Source of the DNA: Lachnospiraceae bacterium Zagget2
GTDB lineage: Bacteria; Bacillota; Clostridia; Lachnospirales; Lachnospiraceae
Reading direction: 5' to 3'
Assembly (NCBI GenBank): GCA_001941045.1
Contig: MSHD01000023.1
Coordinates: 1 to 64,000 of the forward strand
Length of the DNA stretch: 64,000 bases
The notes beneath the pieces are model-generated. The model worked only from the letters and a program-made list of their open reading frames with translations. It searched no databases and had not been told where the DNA came from. Every line of letters starts with the position of its first letter. The first letter of the stretch is position 1. The position numbers and the translations under genes are program-made. Positions 51,871 to 61,705 of the stretch are shown piece by piece.

Positions 51871-51880
51871 GAGGCCTGTC

Positions 51881-54121
51881 ATGAGTGAAGAAATGATTAT
51901 CAAAACAGAATATTCTGATATTATGCAGAAGTCCTACATCGACTACGCGATGAGCGTTATCGTGGCGCGCGCGCTGCCGGATGTGCGCGACGGTTTAAAG
52001 CCGGTGCAGCGCCGGACGCTCTACGACATGCACGAGCTCGGCATCCGCAGCGACCGCCCCTACCGCAAGTGCGCGCGTATCGTCGGCGACACGATGGGTA
52101 AATATCACCCGCACGGCGACAGCTCGATCTACGATGCGCTCGTCGTGATGAGCCAGGACTTCAAAAAGGGCCTGCCGCTCGTAGACGGCCATGGCAACTT
52201 CGGCTCGATCGAGGGTGACGGCGCGGCCGCGATGCGTTACACCGAGGCGCGCTTACAGAAGGTTTCCGAGGAGGCGCTGCTCGCCGACCTCGATAAGGAT
52301 ATCGTGGACTTCATGCCGAATTTCGACGAGACGGAGCGGGAACCTCAGGTCTTGCCGGCGCGCATCCCGAACCTCCTGATCAACGGCGCGGAGGGCATCG
52401 CGGTCGGTATGTCCACGAGCATCCCGCCGCACAATTTGGGAGAGACGATCGACGCGATGAAGGCCTATATGAAAAATCCGCAGATGACGACGGAGGAGCT
52501 GCTCGCGATCATGCCGGGACCGGATTTCCCGACTGGCGGCATTGTGGTTAACAAAGACGAATTGACAGAAATTTACAAAACAGGCGTTGGCAAGATCAAG
52601 ATCCGCGGGCGCGTGGAGGTCGAGAAGCTCAAAGGCGGGCGGCAGCAGCTGGTCATCACCGAGATTCCCTACACGATGATCGGTGCAAATATTGGAAAGT
52701 TTCTGAATGATATCGGCACGCTCGTCGAGACAAAGAAGACGACGGATATCATTGATATCACAAACCAGTCCTCGAAGGAAGGCATTCGCATTGTGCTGGA
52801 GCTCAAGAAAGGCGCGGACACGGAGCAGCTCACGAACCTGCTCTACAAAAAGACCCGTCTCGAAGATACCTTCGGCGTGAATATGCTCGCGGTCGCGGAC
52901 GGAAGGCCGGAGACGCTGAGTCTGAAGCAGGTCTTCGAGCATGTCGTCGATTTTCAGTTTGAGCTCAACACAAGGAAATATCAGACGCTGCTGAACAAGG
53001 AGCTCGACAAGAAAGAGATCCAGGAGGGCCTCATCAAGGCCTGCGACGTGATTGACCTGATCATCGAGGTGCTGCGCGGCAGCCGAGACCTCAAGATGGC
53101 GAAGGCCTGCCTGATGAACGGCGTCACGGAGGGTATCCGTTTTAAGTCCGCGGCTTCGAAGAAGCAGGCCGCGCAGCTGAATTTCACGGAACGGCAGGCG
53201 ACGGCGATCCTTGAGATGCGGCTCTATCGCCTGATTGGCCTCGAGATCGAGGCGCTGATGAAGGAGCACGACGCGACGATGAAGAACATCGCTCGCTACT
53301 CCGATATTTTAAATAATTACGACGAGATGGCGAAGGTCATCACCGGCGATCTGGACCGCTATAAGAAGGCCTACGCCGTTCCGCGCAGGACATCGATTGA
53401 GAACGCGGCGGAGGCCGTTTACGAGGAAAAGAAGATCGAGGAGGCGCCGGTCGTCTTTCTGATGGATCGCTTCGGCTACTGCCGCACGATGGACGAGACG
53501 GTCTATGAGAGCAACAGGGAAGCTGCCGATGCGGAGAGCCGCTATGTCTTCACCTGCCTGAATACGGGGCGCGTCAGCGTCTTCACGGAGACAGGAAAGA
53601 TGTATACGGCGAAAGTACTTGATCTGCCTTTTGGGAAATTCCGCGACAAGGCGGTGCCGATCGACAATTTCAGCAATTACGACAGCGCGCAGGAGCGAAT
53701 CGTCTATGTCTGTGCGATGGAGGAATTGCTGAAGGGAAGTCTGCTTTTCGTCACAAAGGATGGCATGTGCAAGACGGTCAGCGGCTATGAGTACGATGTG
53801 CGCACGCGCACGAGCATGGCGACGAAGCTGAACGAGGGTGACGAAGTGATTTACATGAGCCTGATCACGGAGAAGATGCAGCTTGTCCTGCGCTCTGCGG
53901 ACGGCTATTTTCTTCGTTTCCCGGTGACGGACATCCCCGAGAAGAAGAAGGCGGCGATCGGCGTGCGCGCGATGAAACTTACCGCGAAGGACCACATCGA
54001 GGAGGTTTACCCCTTCCATCCGGGGACGGAGCAGACGATTACCTACAGGGAGAAAGAGATTCCCTTAAGCCGTGTGAAGGCCGGAGGGCGTGACCAGAAA
54101 GGGACGAAGCTCCGGGTATAA
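51881..54121 (+). CDS. Type IIA topoisomerase subunit A (GyrA/ParC family)
   Basis: [40 protein letters not shown] and MRYTEARL active-site motif; no GyrA box seen. Confidence 0.95.
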   Translation: MSEEMIIKTEYSDIMQKSYIDYAMSVIVARALPDVRDGLKPVQRRTLYDMHELGIRSDRPYRKCARIVGDTMGKYHPHGDSSIYDALVVMSQDFKKGLPLVDGHGNFGSIEGDGAAAMRYTEARLQKVSEEALLADLDKDIVDFMPNFDETEREPQVLPARIPNLLINGAEGIAVGMSTSIPPHNLGETIDAMKAYMKNPQMTTEELLAIMPGPDFPTGGIVVNKDELTEIYKTGVGKIKIRGRVEVEKLKGGRQQLVITEIPYTMIGANIGKFLNDIGTLVETKKTTDIIDITNQSSKEGIRIVLELKKGADTEQLTNLLYKKTRLEDTFGVNMLAVADGRPETLSLKQVFEHVVDFQFELNTRKYQTLLNKELDKKEIQEGLIKACDVIDLIIEVLRGSRDLKMAKACLMNGVTEGIRFKSAASKKQAAQLNFTERQATAILEMRLYRLIGLEIEALMKEHDATMKNIARYSDILNNYDEMAKVITGDLDRYKKAYAVPRRTSIENAAEAVYEEKKIEEAPVVFLMDRFGYCRTMDETVYESNREAADAESRYVFTCLNTGRVSVFTETGKMYTAKVLDLPFGKFRDKAVPIDNFSNYDSAQERIVYVCAMEELLKGSLLFVTKDGMCKTVSGYEYDVRTRTSMATKLNEGDEVIYMSLITEKMQLVLRSADGYFLRFPVTDIPEKKKAAIGVRAMKLTAKDHIEEVYPFHPGTEQTITYREKEIPLSRVKAGGRDQKGTKLRV

Positions 54122-54129
54122 AAAACAAG

Positions 54130-54162
54130 GACCTGCCGTTTTTCGGCGGGTCTTTCTTATTT
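54130..54162 (+). terminator. Terminator after topoisomerase subunit A
   Basis: GACCTGCCG/CGGCGGGTC stem then TTTCTTATTT. Confidence 0.8.
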
Positions 54163-54254
54163 AAAAATTTTTAAGAAGATTTTATCTGCGTGTTGTAGTA
54201 AAATGAATATAGTCAACGTTTTAATAAATGTAAATATATTTACGGAGGATAAAC

Positions 54255-54806
54255 ATGTTCCTATTTCTCGCGCTCCTGGACAGCCCCGATGAGCAGGAAA
54301 AATTTGCGGAGATTTACAATCAGTACCGCCATTTCATGTGGTATGTCGCGAACCAGCGGCTGAAGGACGAACACCTGGCGGAGGACGCGGTGCAGGAGGC
54401 CTTTCTCGCGCTGACGCGTCATCTTGACAAGGTGGAGGACGTGCACAGTACAAGAACACGCAATTTTCTCGCCACAATTGTCCGCAGTAAAGCAACGGAT
54501 ATCCTGCGCAAAAGCCGGCCTGAGGAGGAACTGCCGGAGAAGGAGGAGCGCAGCGGCTGGGAAAGCGACGCGCTGGAGCAGTATCTGAAAAAGGAGCAGT
54601 ACAATGCGCTGGTCGCCTGCGTGCTGGAACTCGATGACAGCTATCGGGTCGTCTTCGAGTACAAGTATCTGTATCGCATGACGGATAAGGAGATCGGGGA
54701 CATTCTCGGTATCTCGGCGAAAAATGTGAATGTGCGCTGCTTCCGCGCGAGGAGAAAGCTTCAGGAAATGCTGCGAAAGGAGGCGGGGCGTTATGAAAAG
54801 GCATAA
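54255..54806 (+). CDS. ECF-type RNA polymerase sigma factor
   Basis: Region 2 RLKDEHLAEDAVQEAFLAL; region 4 YRMTDKEIGDILGISAKNVNVRCFRARRKLQEML. Confidence 0.9.
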   Translation: MFLFLALLDSPDEQEKFAEIYNQYRHFMWYVANQRLKDEHLAEDAVQEAFLALTRHLDKVEDVHSTRTRNFLATIVRSKATDILRKSRPEEELPEKEERSGWESDALEQYLKKEQYNALVACVLELDDSYRVVFEYKYLYRMTDKEIGDILGISAKNVNVRCFRARRKLQEMLRKEAGRYEKA

Positions 54807-55656
54807 TGCGCTCACGGACGGGGAACAACTCCTCGCACGCGTCCTGGAGGAGTGTCTGGAGGAAGATTTAAGCTTCGTGCCGCCGGAGCGCGAGATTGCG
54901 AGAAAGCACCGTTTTTCGCAGGCGTTTGAGGATGTCATGTCAGAACTCTTCGAGGAAGAGGAGGAAGAGGATGAGGCCGAGGAGGAGATCCGGAGGCATT
55001 TCCGTCCCCGCTTCGCGGAACTGGCGGCGGTCATTCTGGTGTTTTTTATCTGCGGCGCAGTGGCGATGTCGCTGTCGGACAGCTTTTTTTCAGCCTCGAC
55101 CTCGTCTGACACGGCTGCGGCGGAGACGACGGAGGCGGCAGAGGAAGAGACAACCGCGGAAACCTGGGATATGGAAGAGCCCACGGAAGAGACAGCCGGG
55201 ACCGACGCCGGTGAGGAAAATGGTGAGGCAGTCGCTGAGTCTGCAGAAGCGGCGGGCAGTATGGCGGAGTACGGCGGAGAGCTGATCGATGAGGCGGCGG
55301 AGCAGGAGCTTGCATCCTCACTGGACGGCCTGACGCTCGAACTGGCTTATCCGGGCGCGGAGGGCGGCAACACGACCGTTGGCTATTCGCTCGAAAACTC
55401 CGGGGAGGAGGCGGTCAGTTATAGTAGCCTCTTCGATCTGGAGGTGTATCTGGACGGCCTCTGGTATACGGTTCCCTATGCCGGAGAGGAGACGAGGGAC
55501 TGGGTCTCAATGGGGAGTGGCATGGTGCTGGACGGCGCGCTGGATTTGAGCGCCTGGGCGCTTGACGGCGAGGAGCATCTGTACCGGCTGGTGCTGCAGC
55601 TTGCGGATGGGCGGATCGGCGCGGAGTTTACCTTTGAGGAGGCAGTTTTGGAGTAA
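54793..55656 (+). CDS. Putative membrane anti-sigma-like protein with C-terminal Ig-like domain
   Basis: Overlaps the sigma gene; soluble N-terminus, one TM (LAAVILVFFICGAVAMSL), low-complexity linker, C-terminal GYSLENSGEEAVSYSSLFDLEVYLDGLWYTVPY. Confidence 0.65.
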   Translation: MKRHNALTDGEQLLARVLEECLEEDLSFVPPEREIARKHRFSQAFEDVMSELFEEEEEEDEAEEEIRRHFRPRFAELAAVILVFFICGAVAMSLSDSFFSASTSSDTAAAETTEAAEEETTAETWDMEEPTEETAGTDAGEENGEAVAESAEAAGSMAEYGGELIDEAAEQELASSLDGLTLELAYPGAEGGNTTVGYSLENSGEEAVSYSSLFDLEVYLDGLWYTVPYAGEETRDWVSMGSGMVLDGALDLSAWALDGEEHLYRLVLQLADGRIGAEFTFEEAVLE

Positions 55657-55699
55657 GAATCGCGGGGCACAAGGGATCCCGAAAATGGGAGGAGAGCGT

Positions 55700-56728
55700 A
55701 TGAAGAAGAGAGTTCTGGCAATTATGATGACGGCACTGGTGGCTCTGGGAATGGTCGGTTGCGGCAGCTCGTCGGACAGCAGCGCTGCGACGGATACGGC
55801 GGCCTCGTATTACCGGACGGAGGCGGCGACCACCGAGGAGGCTGTGGAATATGAGGTGGCCGAGGATATCGTGGAAGAGAACGGTGCAGGCGTCAGCTCT
55901 GGCAGCGGCATCGAGTCCGTGACCGATACGTCTCGCAAGCTGATCAAGACGGTGAACTTAAGCCTGCAGACGACGGAGTTTGACTCCGTGCTGGAGAACA
56001 TTTCCGCGCGGACGACGGAGCTTGGCGGCTATATCGAGAGCTCGTCGGTCAGCGGCAACAGTTATTATTATGAGAGTACGCGCTATGCGTACTACACGAT
56101 CCGCATTCCGTCGGATCGGCTCGACGAGTTTGTCGACGTGGTCGGGGATCTGGGAAATGTGACCTACAAGAGCGAGTCCGTTGAGGATGTGACGCTCGAG
56201 TACACGGACGTCGAGAGCCGCAAGACTGCGCTCGAGACGGAACAGGAGCGACTGCTGGAGCTTCTCGAGGAGGCGGAGAATATGGAGGATCTGCTCGCGA
56301 TCGAGAGCAAGCTCTCCGAGGTTCGCTATGAACTCGAAAGCTATGGGAGCCAGCTGCGCGTGCTGGACAACCAGGTGGACTACAGCACCGTCTATGTGGA
56401 TGTGGACGAGGTGGAGCGCATCACCGAGACGACCGAAAAGGGTTTCTTTGGACAAATCGCGGATCGCTTTAACGACAGCCTCTACCGCGTTGGAAAAGGT
56501 CTTCGGAACTTCGTGATCGTCTTCATCGGCTCGCTGCCGGTGCTCGCCGTGTGGGCGGTGGTGATCGCGGTGATCGTGCTGATCCTGCGAAAAGTTTTCT
56601 CTCGGCGAAATGAACGCAGTGACAAAAAGAAGATAAAGAAGAAACGCTGGGGAAGAAAGAAGGAAGAGACGGAAGGTGGCAATGGTGAAGAAGGAAAAGA
56701 GTCCTTTGACGACTCTGTGCTACATTGA
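55700..56728 (+). CDS. DUF4349-like lipoprotein
   Basis: Lipobox-like ALGMVGCG; LIKTVNLSLQTTEFDSVLENISARTTELGGYIESSSVSG; C-terminal TM. Confidence 0.85.
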   Translation: MKKRVLAIMMTALVALGMVGCGSSSDSSAATDTAASYYRTEAATTEEAVEYEVAEDIVEENGAGVSSGSGIESVTDTSRKLIKTVNLSLQTTEFDSVLENISARTTELGGYIESSSVSGNSYYYESTRYAYYTIRIPSDRLDEFVDVVGDLGNVTYKSESVEDVTLEYTDVESRKTALETEQERLLELLEEAENMEDLLAIESKLSEVRYELESYGSQLRVLDNQVDYSTVYVDVDEVERITETTEKGFFGQIADRFNDSLYRVGKGLRNFVIVFIGSLPVLAVWAVVIAVIVLILRKVFSRRNERSDKKKIKKKRWGRKKEETEGGNGEEGKESFDDSVLH

Positions 56729-57170
56729 ACAGGATGGAAAGTACCTGATGCTCCACCGTATCAAGAAGGAGCATGATATTAATGAAGGGAAATGGATCGG
56801 CGTCGGCGGGCATTTCGAGGATGGAGAGAGTCCGGAAGAATGTCTGCTGCGCGAGGTGCGGGAGGAGACAGGCCTTACGCTTGTCTCCTGGCGCTTCCGC
56901 GGCATCGTGACCTTCCGCGCGGACGACGCCCCCATGGAATACATGTGCCTCTATACCGCGGACAGCTATGTGGGAGAGCTGGATATGGATTGCGAGGAGG
57001 GCGTGCTGCGCTGGGTGCCGAAGGAAGAGGTGACGAATCTTCCGCTGTGGGAAGGGGACCGCGTATTCCTGGAGCTGCTGGCGAAAGAGGCGCCATTTTT
57101 CTCACTGAAACTGAGTTATGTGCGGGACAGGCTCGTGGAATGCGTGCTGGACGGGCGGAAAAAGCTTTGA
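56682..57170 (+). CDS. NUDIX hydrolase (MutT/8-oxo-dGTPase-like)
   Basis: NUDIX box GHFEDGESPEECLLREVREETGL. Confidence 0.93.
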   Translation: MVKKEKSPLTTLCYIEQDGKYLMLHRIKKEHDINEGKWIGVGGHFEDGESPEECLLREVREETGLTLVSWRFRGIVTFRADDAPMEYMCLYTADSYVGELDMDCEEGVLRWVPKEEVTNLPLWEGDRVFLELLAKEAPFFSLKLSYVRDRLVECVLDGRKKL

Positions 57171-57246
57171 TTTTTCAGAAAACTATGCTATACTGAACAG
57201 CGGTTCAAACAGGAACATTCTGAAGGTATGGAAATGGGGAAGAATC

Positions 57247-58635
57247 ATGAAATATGACGTAATTATCATAGGCGCCGGCCCTGCCGGCATTTTCACCGCC
57301 CTCGAGCTGGTGCGCAGCGGAGCGAAGAAAAAGATCCTGATGGTTGAGAAGGGAAAGCCGGTCGATAAGCGGCACTGCCCGAAGTCGGAGACCGGAAAGT
57401 GCATGAACTGCAAGCCCAACTGCATGATCACGACGGGTTTTTCCGGCGCGGGTGCCTTCTCTGATGGAAAACTGAGTCTTTCCTGCGAAGTGGGCGGCGA
57501 TCTGCCGACGCTGATCGGCGAAGAATTCGCGCAGGAACTGATTAATTATACAGATAAGATTTATCTGGAATTCGGCGCGGACGAGCATGTCGAGGGCGTC
57601 TATGAGGGCGAGGAGATCAAGGAGATCCGCAAGAGAGCGATCCGTGCGGGGCTGCAGCTTGTGAACTGCCCGATTCGCCATCTTGGCACGGAGAAGGCGC
57701 AGCAGCTCTACCTTAATATCCAGAATTACCTGCTGGAGCAGGGGGTGGAGATTCTGTTCGACACGGAATGCGAGAATATTATTCTGGAAGATGAGGTCTG
57801 CAAGGGCGTGCGGATCGTGACGAAGGCAGGGGAGCAGGAGATTTTCGGCGACGAAATCGTCATCGGCACCGGGCGGCGCGGCGCGGACTGGCTTGAGAAG
57901 GTCTGTGCGGAGAACGGCATCGCACACAGGCCGGGCACGGTGGATATCGGCGTGCGCGTGGAGTGCCGCAACGAAGTCATGGAGATGATCAACAAGGTGC
58001 TCTATGAGGGCAAGCTGATCGGCTATCCGAAGCCCTGGAAGAACAAGGTGCGCACCTTCTGCCAGAATCCGGGTGGCTTTGTCTCCCAGGAAAATTATGA
58101 CAACAACCTGGCGGTCGTTAACGGCCACAGTTATAAAGATCTGAAGAGTGAAAATACGAACCTGTCCATTCTGGTCAGCCACAACTTTACAGAGCCTTTC
58201 AATCAGCCGATCGCCTACGCGCAGAAAGTCGGCGAGTTGACCAACATGCTCGGCGCCGGCCATATTCTGGTGCAGCGTTACGGGGATATCCTGGACGGCA
58301 AGCGCACCTGGCCGAAGGAGCTCCAGCGCTCCAATGTGAAGCCGACGCTGAAGGATGCGGTGGCCGGGGATATCACGGCGGCCATGCCTTACCGCGCGAT
58401 GACGAACATCATCGAGTTTATCCGTATGCTGGACGAGGTGGTGCCGGGCTTCGCGAGCGCGGAGACACTGCTGTACAGCCCGGAACTGAAATTCTATTCT
58501 AATAAAGTAAAGATGGACGCGGACCTCAACACGAACATCAAAGGCCTGCACTGTCTGGGCGACTCCTCTGGCTGGACCAGAGGCCTTATGATGGCTTCAG
58601 CCATGGGCGTGCTGATGGGGCGCAGGCTTTTGTAA
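57247..58635 (+). CDS. FAD-dependent oxidoreductase
   Basis: N-terminal dinucleotide-binding YDVIIIGAGPAGIFTALEL and C-terminal GLHCLGDSSGWTRGLMMASAMG. Confidence 0.9.
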   Translation: MKYDVIIIGAGPAGIFTALELVRSGAKKKILMVEKGKPVDKRHCPKSETGKCMNCKPNCMITTGFSGAGAFSDGKLSLSCEVGGDLPTLIGEEFAQELINYTDKIYLEFGADEHVEGVYEGEEIKEIRKRAIRAGLQLVNCPIRHLGTEKAQQLYLNIQNYLLEQGVEILFDTECENIILEDEVCKGVRIVTKAGEQEIFGDEIVIGTGRRGADWLEKVCAENGIAHRPGTVDIGVRVECRNEVMEMINKVLYEGKLIGYPKPWKNKVRTFCQNPGGFVSQENYDNNLAVVNGHSYKDLKSENTNLSILVSHNFTEPFNQPIAYAQKVGELTNMLGAGHILVQRYGDILDGKRTWPKELQRSNVKPTLKDAVAGDITAAMPYRAMTNIIEFIRMLDEVVPGFASAETLLYSPELKFYSNKVKMDADLNTNIKGLHCLGDSSGWTRGLMMASAMGVLMGRRLL

Positions 58636-58641
58636 CAGTAG

Positions 58642-58670
58642 TTGACTTTTGCGCGTTAAAGTCTTATAAT
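58642..58670 (+). promoter_or_regulatory. Promoter of the ABC_sub_bind importer operon
   Basis: TTGACT (58642-58647), 17 nt, TATAAT (58665-58670). Confidence 0.85.
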
Positions 58671-58723
58671 CTTGACAACTCGGAAGAGTAAAATATATTT
58701 AAGAAAGACGGAGGAAAAGAATT

Positions 58724-59776
58724 ATGAAAAAGATGTTGGCAATTCTTCTCTGTGCGACGATGGCTTTCAGCCTGGCCGCATGCGGAAGCAGCAGTTCTTC
58801 CACGACGTCAGAGTCGACGGAGGAAGCTGCTGAGGAGGAGACCGAAGAGGCAGAAGCTGAGGAGACCGAGGAAGCTGCGACTGAGACGTCTGAGACTTAC
58901 ACGGTTGGTATCTGCCAGCTCGTGCAGCACGATGCGCTGGATGCGGCGACGCAGGGCTTCAAGGATGCGCTGACCGAGGCCTTCGGCGATGCAGTGACCT
59001 TTGATGAGCAGAACGCACAGGGCGATTCCAATACCTGCTCGACGATCATCAACAGCTTTGTATCTGCTGATGTTGACCTGATCCTTGCAAACGCGACGGC
59101 GGCTCTGCAGGCTGCGCAGGCCGGCACGGATACGATCCCGGTTCTCGGCACATCCATCACGGACTATGCGACCGCGCTGGAGATTGATGATTTTGACGGT
59201 ACGGTAGGCGGAAACATTTCCGGTACGTCCGATCTGGCCCCGCTTGCGGAGCAGGCGGCGATGCTGGCTGAGCTCTTCCCGGATGCAGAGACCGTAGGTC
59301 TTCTGTACTGCAGCGCGGAGGCGAACTCCCAGTATTAGGTGGACAATGTACAGGCAGAGCTCGAGTCACTCGGCTACACCTGCACACAGTACAGCTTCTC
59401 CGATTCCAACGATATCGCGGCGGTGGCGCAGAGTGCGGCTGATGCGAGCGATGTGATCTATGTCCCGACGGACAACACGGCGGCTGCCAATACCGAGATC
59501 ATCGACAATATCTGCCGTCCGGCCGGCGTTCCGGTTATCGCGGGCGAAGAGGGTATCTGCGAGGGCTGCGGCGTGGCGACGCTTTCTATCAGCTACTATG
59601 ATATCGGCTACATCAGTGGTGAGATGGCGGCACAGATTCTGACCGGCGAGGCAGATATCTCCACGATGCCGATCGAGTACGCGCCGAATGTCACGAAGGA
59701 GTATAATGCAGAAATCTGCGAGGATCTGGGCATCACCGTTCCGGACGATTATGTTGCGATTGCGACGGAAGAGTAA
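58724..59776 (+). pseudogene. ABC transporter substrate-binding lipoprotein interrupted by in-frame TAG (59336-59338)
   Basis: Lipoprotein signal ...SLAACGSS; both halves lie in one frame; TAG falls in NSQY-stop-VDNVQAEL where Gln (CAG) is expected. Confidence 0.85.
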
Positions 59777-59896
59777 TCCGGGCTATTAAAATTTAAAAGA
59801 AAAACATAGGACCAAAGGCGGCAGCGAGAAGGGATATTCCTCTCTCGCTGCTCGCGTTCAAAGACTTTGCAAGGATAAACAGGGGAAGGTAGGAAT

Positions 59897-60817
59897 ATGA
59901 ATATTGCAAGCTTGATAAACGCTCTGCCGGGCGCGGCGGCGCAGGGACTGATTTGGGGGATCATGGCCATCGGCGTCTACATCACCTTCCGTGTCCTGGA
60001 TATCGCGGATCTGACCGTGGACGGATCGCTCTGCACGGGCGGCGCTGTCTGTATTATGATGATGCAGGCGGGCTATAATGTCTGGATTGCGCTGTTATGC
60101 GCGACACTTGTCGGCATGCTGACCGGTATGGCGACGGGGTTGTTTCACACCTTTATGGGAATTCCGGCGATTCTGTCCGGTATTCTGACCCAGCTCGGGT
60201 TATACTCTATCAATCTGAAAATTATGGGAAAGTCCAACCAGGCGATCAATGTGGACAAGTATGATCTGCTGGTCTCGCTTCGCTATGTCAAGGGCGTGGC
60301 TTTCTATAAAAATACAATTCTGATCGTGGCGGTGATCATTGCGATCGTGATTGCGATCTTATACTGGTTCTTCGGAACGGAGCTTGGATGTTCGCTGCGC
60401 GCAACCGGCTGCAATGGCAATATGGCGCGTGCGCAGGGCATCAATACAAATTTCAACCGCGTGCTCGGCCTGATGATTTCGAATGGTCTTGTAGCCCTTT
60501 CGGGTGCACTGCTCGGACAGTATCAGGGCTTTGCCGATATCAATATGGGACGCGGCGCGATCGTGATCGGCCTGGCGGCCGTAATCATCGGAGAAGCGAT
60601 ATTCGGAAAGATTTTCCGCAACTTCGCGCTGACGCTGCTGGCGGTGGCCTTCGGTTCGATCATCTACTATCTGGTGCTGCAGGTCGTGATCTGGCTTGGC
60701 ATCGACACCGACCTTCTGAAGCTTCTGTCGGCGCTCGTCGTGGCAGTGTTCCTGGCGATCCCGTACTGGCAGGGAAAATATTTTTCAAAACCGGTTAAGA
60801 AGGGAGGAAACCGCTGA
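59897..60817 (+). CDS. ABC transporter permease
   Basis: Multi-TM ORF with FRVLDIADLTVDGSL and LGCSLRATGCNGNMARAQGIN typical of permeases paired with ABC_sub_bind proteins. Confidence 0.9.
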   Translation: MNIASLINALPGAAAQGLIWGIMAIGVYITFRVLDIADLTVDGSLCTGGAVCIMMMQAGYNVWIALLCATLVGMLTGMATGLFHTFMGIPAILSGILTQLGLYSINLKIMGKSNQAINVDKYDLLVSLRYVKGVAFYKNTILIVAVIIAIVIAILYWFFGTELGCSLRATGCNGNMARAQGINTNFNRVLGLMISNGLVALSGALLGQYQGFADINMGRGAIVIGLAAVIIGEAIFGKIFRNFALTLLAVAFGSIIYYLVLQVVIWLGIDTDLLKLLSALVVAVFLAIPYWQGKYFSKPVKKGGNR

Positions 60818-61611
60818 TGCTGGAGCTAAAAAATATTTCTAAGACCTTTAATCCGGGGACCGTCAATGAAAAGCTGGCTCTGAATGATGTGAGCCTGACG
60901 ATCGGGGATGGCGAATTTGTGACCGTGATCGGCGGAAACGGCGCGGGCAAGTCCACGATGCTGAACGCGATCGCGGGTGTGTGGCCGGTCGACGAGGGAC
61001 AGATCCTGATCGACGGACAGGATGTGACGAAGCTGCCGGAATACAAGCGGGCATCCTACCTGGGACGCGTGTTTCAGGATCCGATGACCGGTACGGCTGC
61101 GGCGATGAATATCGAAGAAAATCTGGCGCTGGCGCTGCGGCGCGGGCAGAAGCGCACGCTGCGAAAAGGGATCAAGGCGAGTGAGCGCGAGGTCTATCGC
61201 GAGCTGCTCGCGGGACTCGGACTCGGACTCGAGGATCGGATGACCTCAAAAGTCGGACTGCTCTCCGGCGGACAGAGGCAGGCTCTGACGCTTCTGATGG
61301 CGACGCTGCGCAAGCCAAAGCTTTTGCTGCTCGATGAACATACAGCGGCGCTCGATCCGAAGACGGCGGCGAAGGTGCTTGAGACGACGGAGACGATCGT
61401 GAGCCGCGACCATCTGACGACGCTGATGATCACGCACAATATGCGCGACGCGATTGCCCATGGAAATCGCCTGATCATGATGATGGAGGGGGAGATTATC
61501 CTCGACATCCGCGGCGAGGAAAAGAAGGGCCTGAGTGTCACGGATCTGCTGAGTCGCTTCGAACAGGTCAGCGGAAAAGAATTCGCAAATGACAAGGCGA
61601 TTCTGGGTTAA
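60817..61611 (+). CDS. ABC transporter ATP-binding protein
   Basis: GGNGAGKSTMLNAIAG Walker A, LLSGGQRQALTLLMA signature, LLLLDEHTAALDP Walker B. Confidence 0.95.
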   Translation: MLELKNISKTFNPGTVNEKLALNDVSLTIGDGEFVTVIGGNGAGKSTMLNAIAGVWPVDEGQILIDGQDVTKLPEYKRASYLGRVFQDPMTGTAAAMNIEENLALALRRGQKRTLRKGIKASEREVYRELLAGLGLGLEDRMTSKVGLLSGGQRQALTLLMATLRKPKLLLLDEHTAALDPKTAAKVLETTETIVSRDHLTTLMITHNMRDAIAHGNRLIMMMEGEIILDIRGEEKKGLSVTDLLSRFEQVSGKEFANDKAILG

Positions 61612-61640
61612 AAGTTTTAAATCAAAATAGACAAGCAATC

Positions 61641-61669
61641 TTGATTGTGGTAGAATATTTCCGTATGAT
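61641..61669 (+). promoter_or_regulatory. Candidate nifJ promoter
   Basis: TTGATT (61641-61646), 17 nt, TATGAT (61664-61669). Confidence 0.65.
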
Positions 61670-61705
61670 AAGATTTGTTTGATTCAAACAAGGAGGAACA
61701 AGAAA

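Noticed and set aside
58671-58723. T-box or riboswitch upstream of the ABC_sub_bind operon
   Set aside because: Leader after the -10 is only about 50 nt with no structured element or terminator.
59339-59776. Stand-alone ORF of unknown function
   Set aside because: C-terminal half of the ABC substrate-binding protein, in frame after the TAG.
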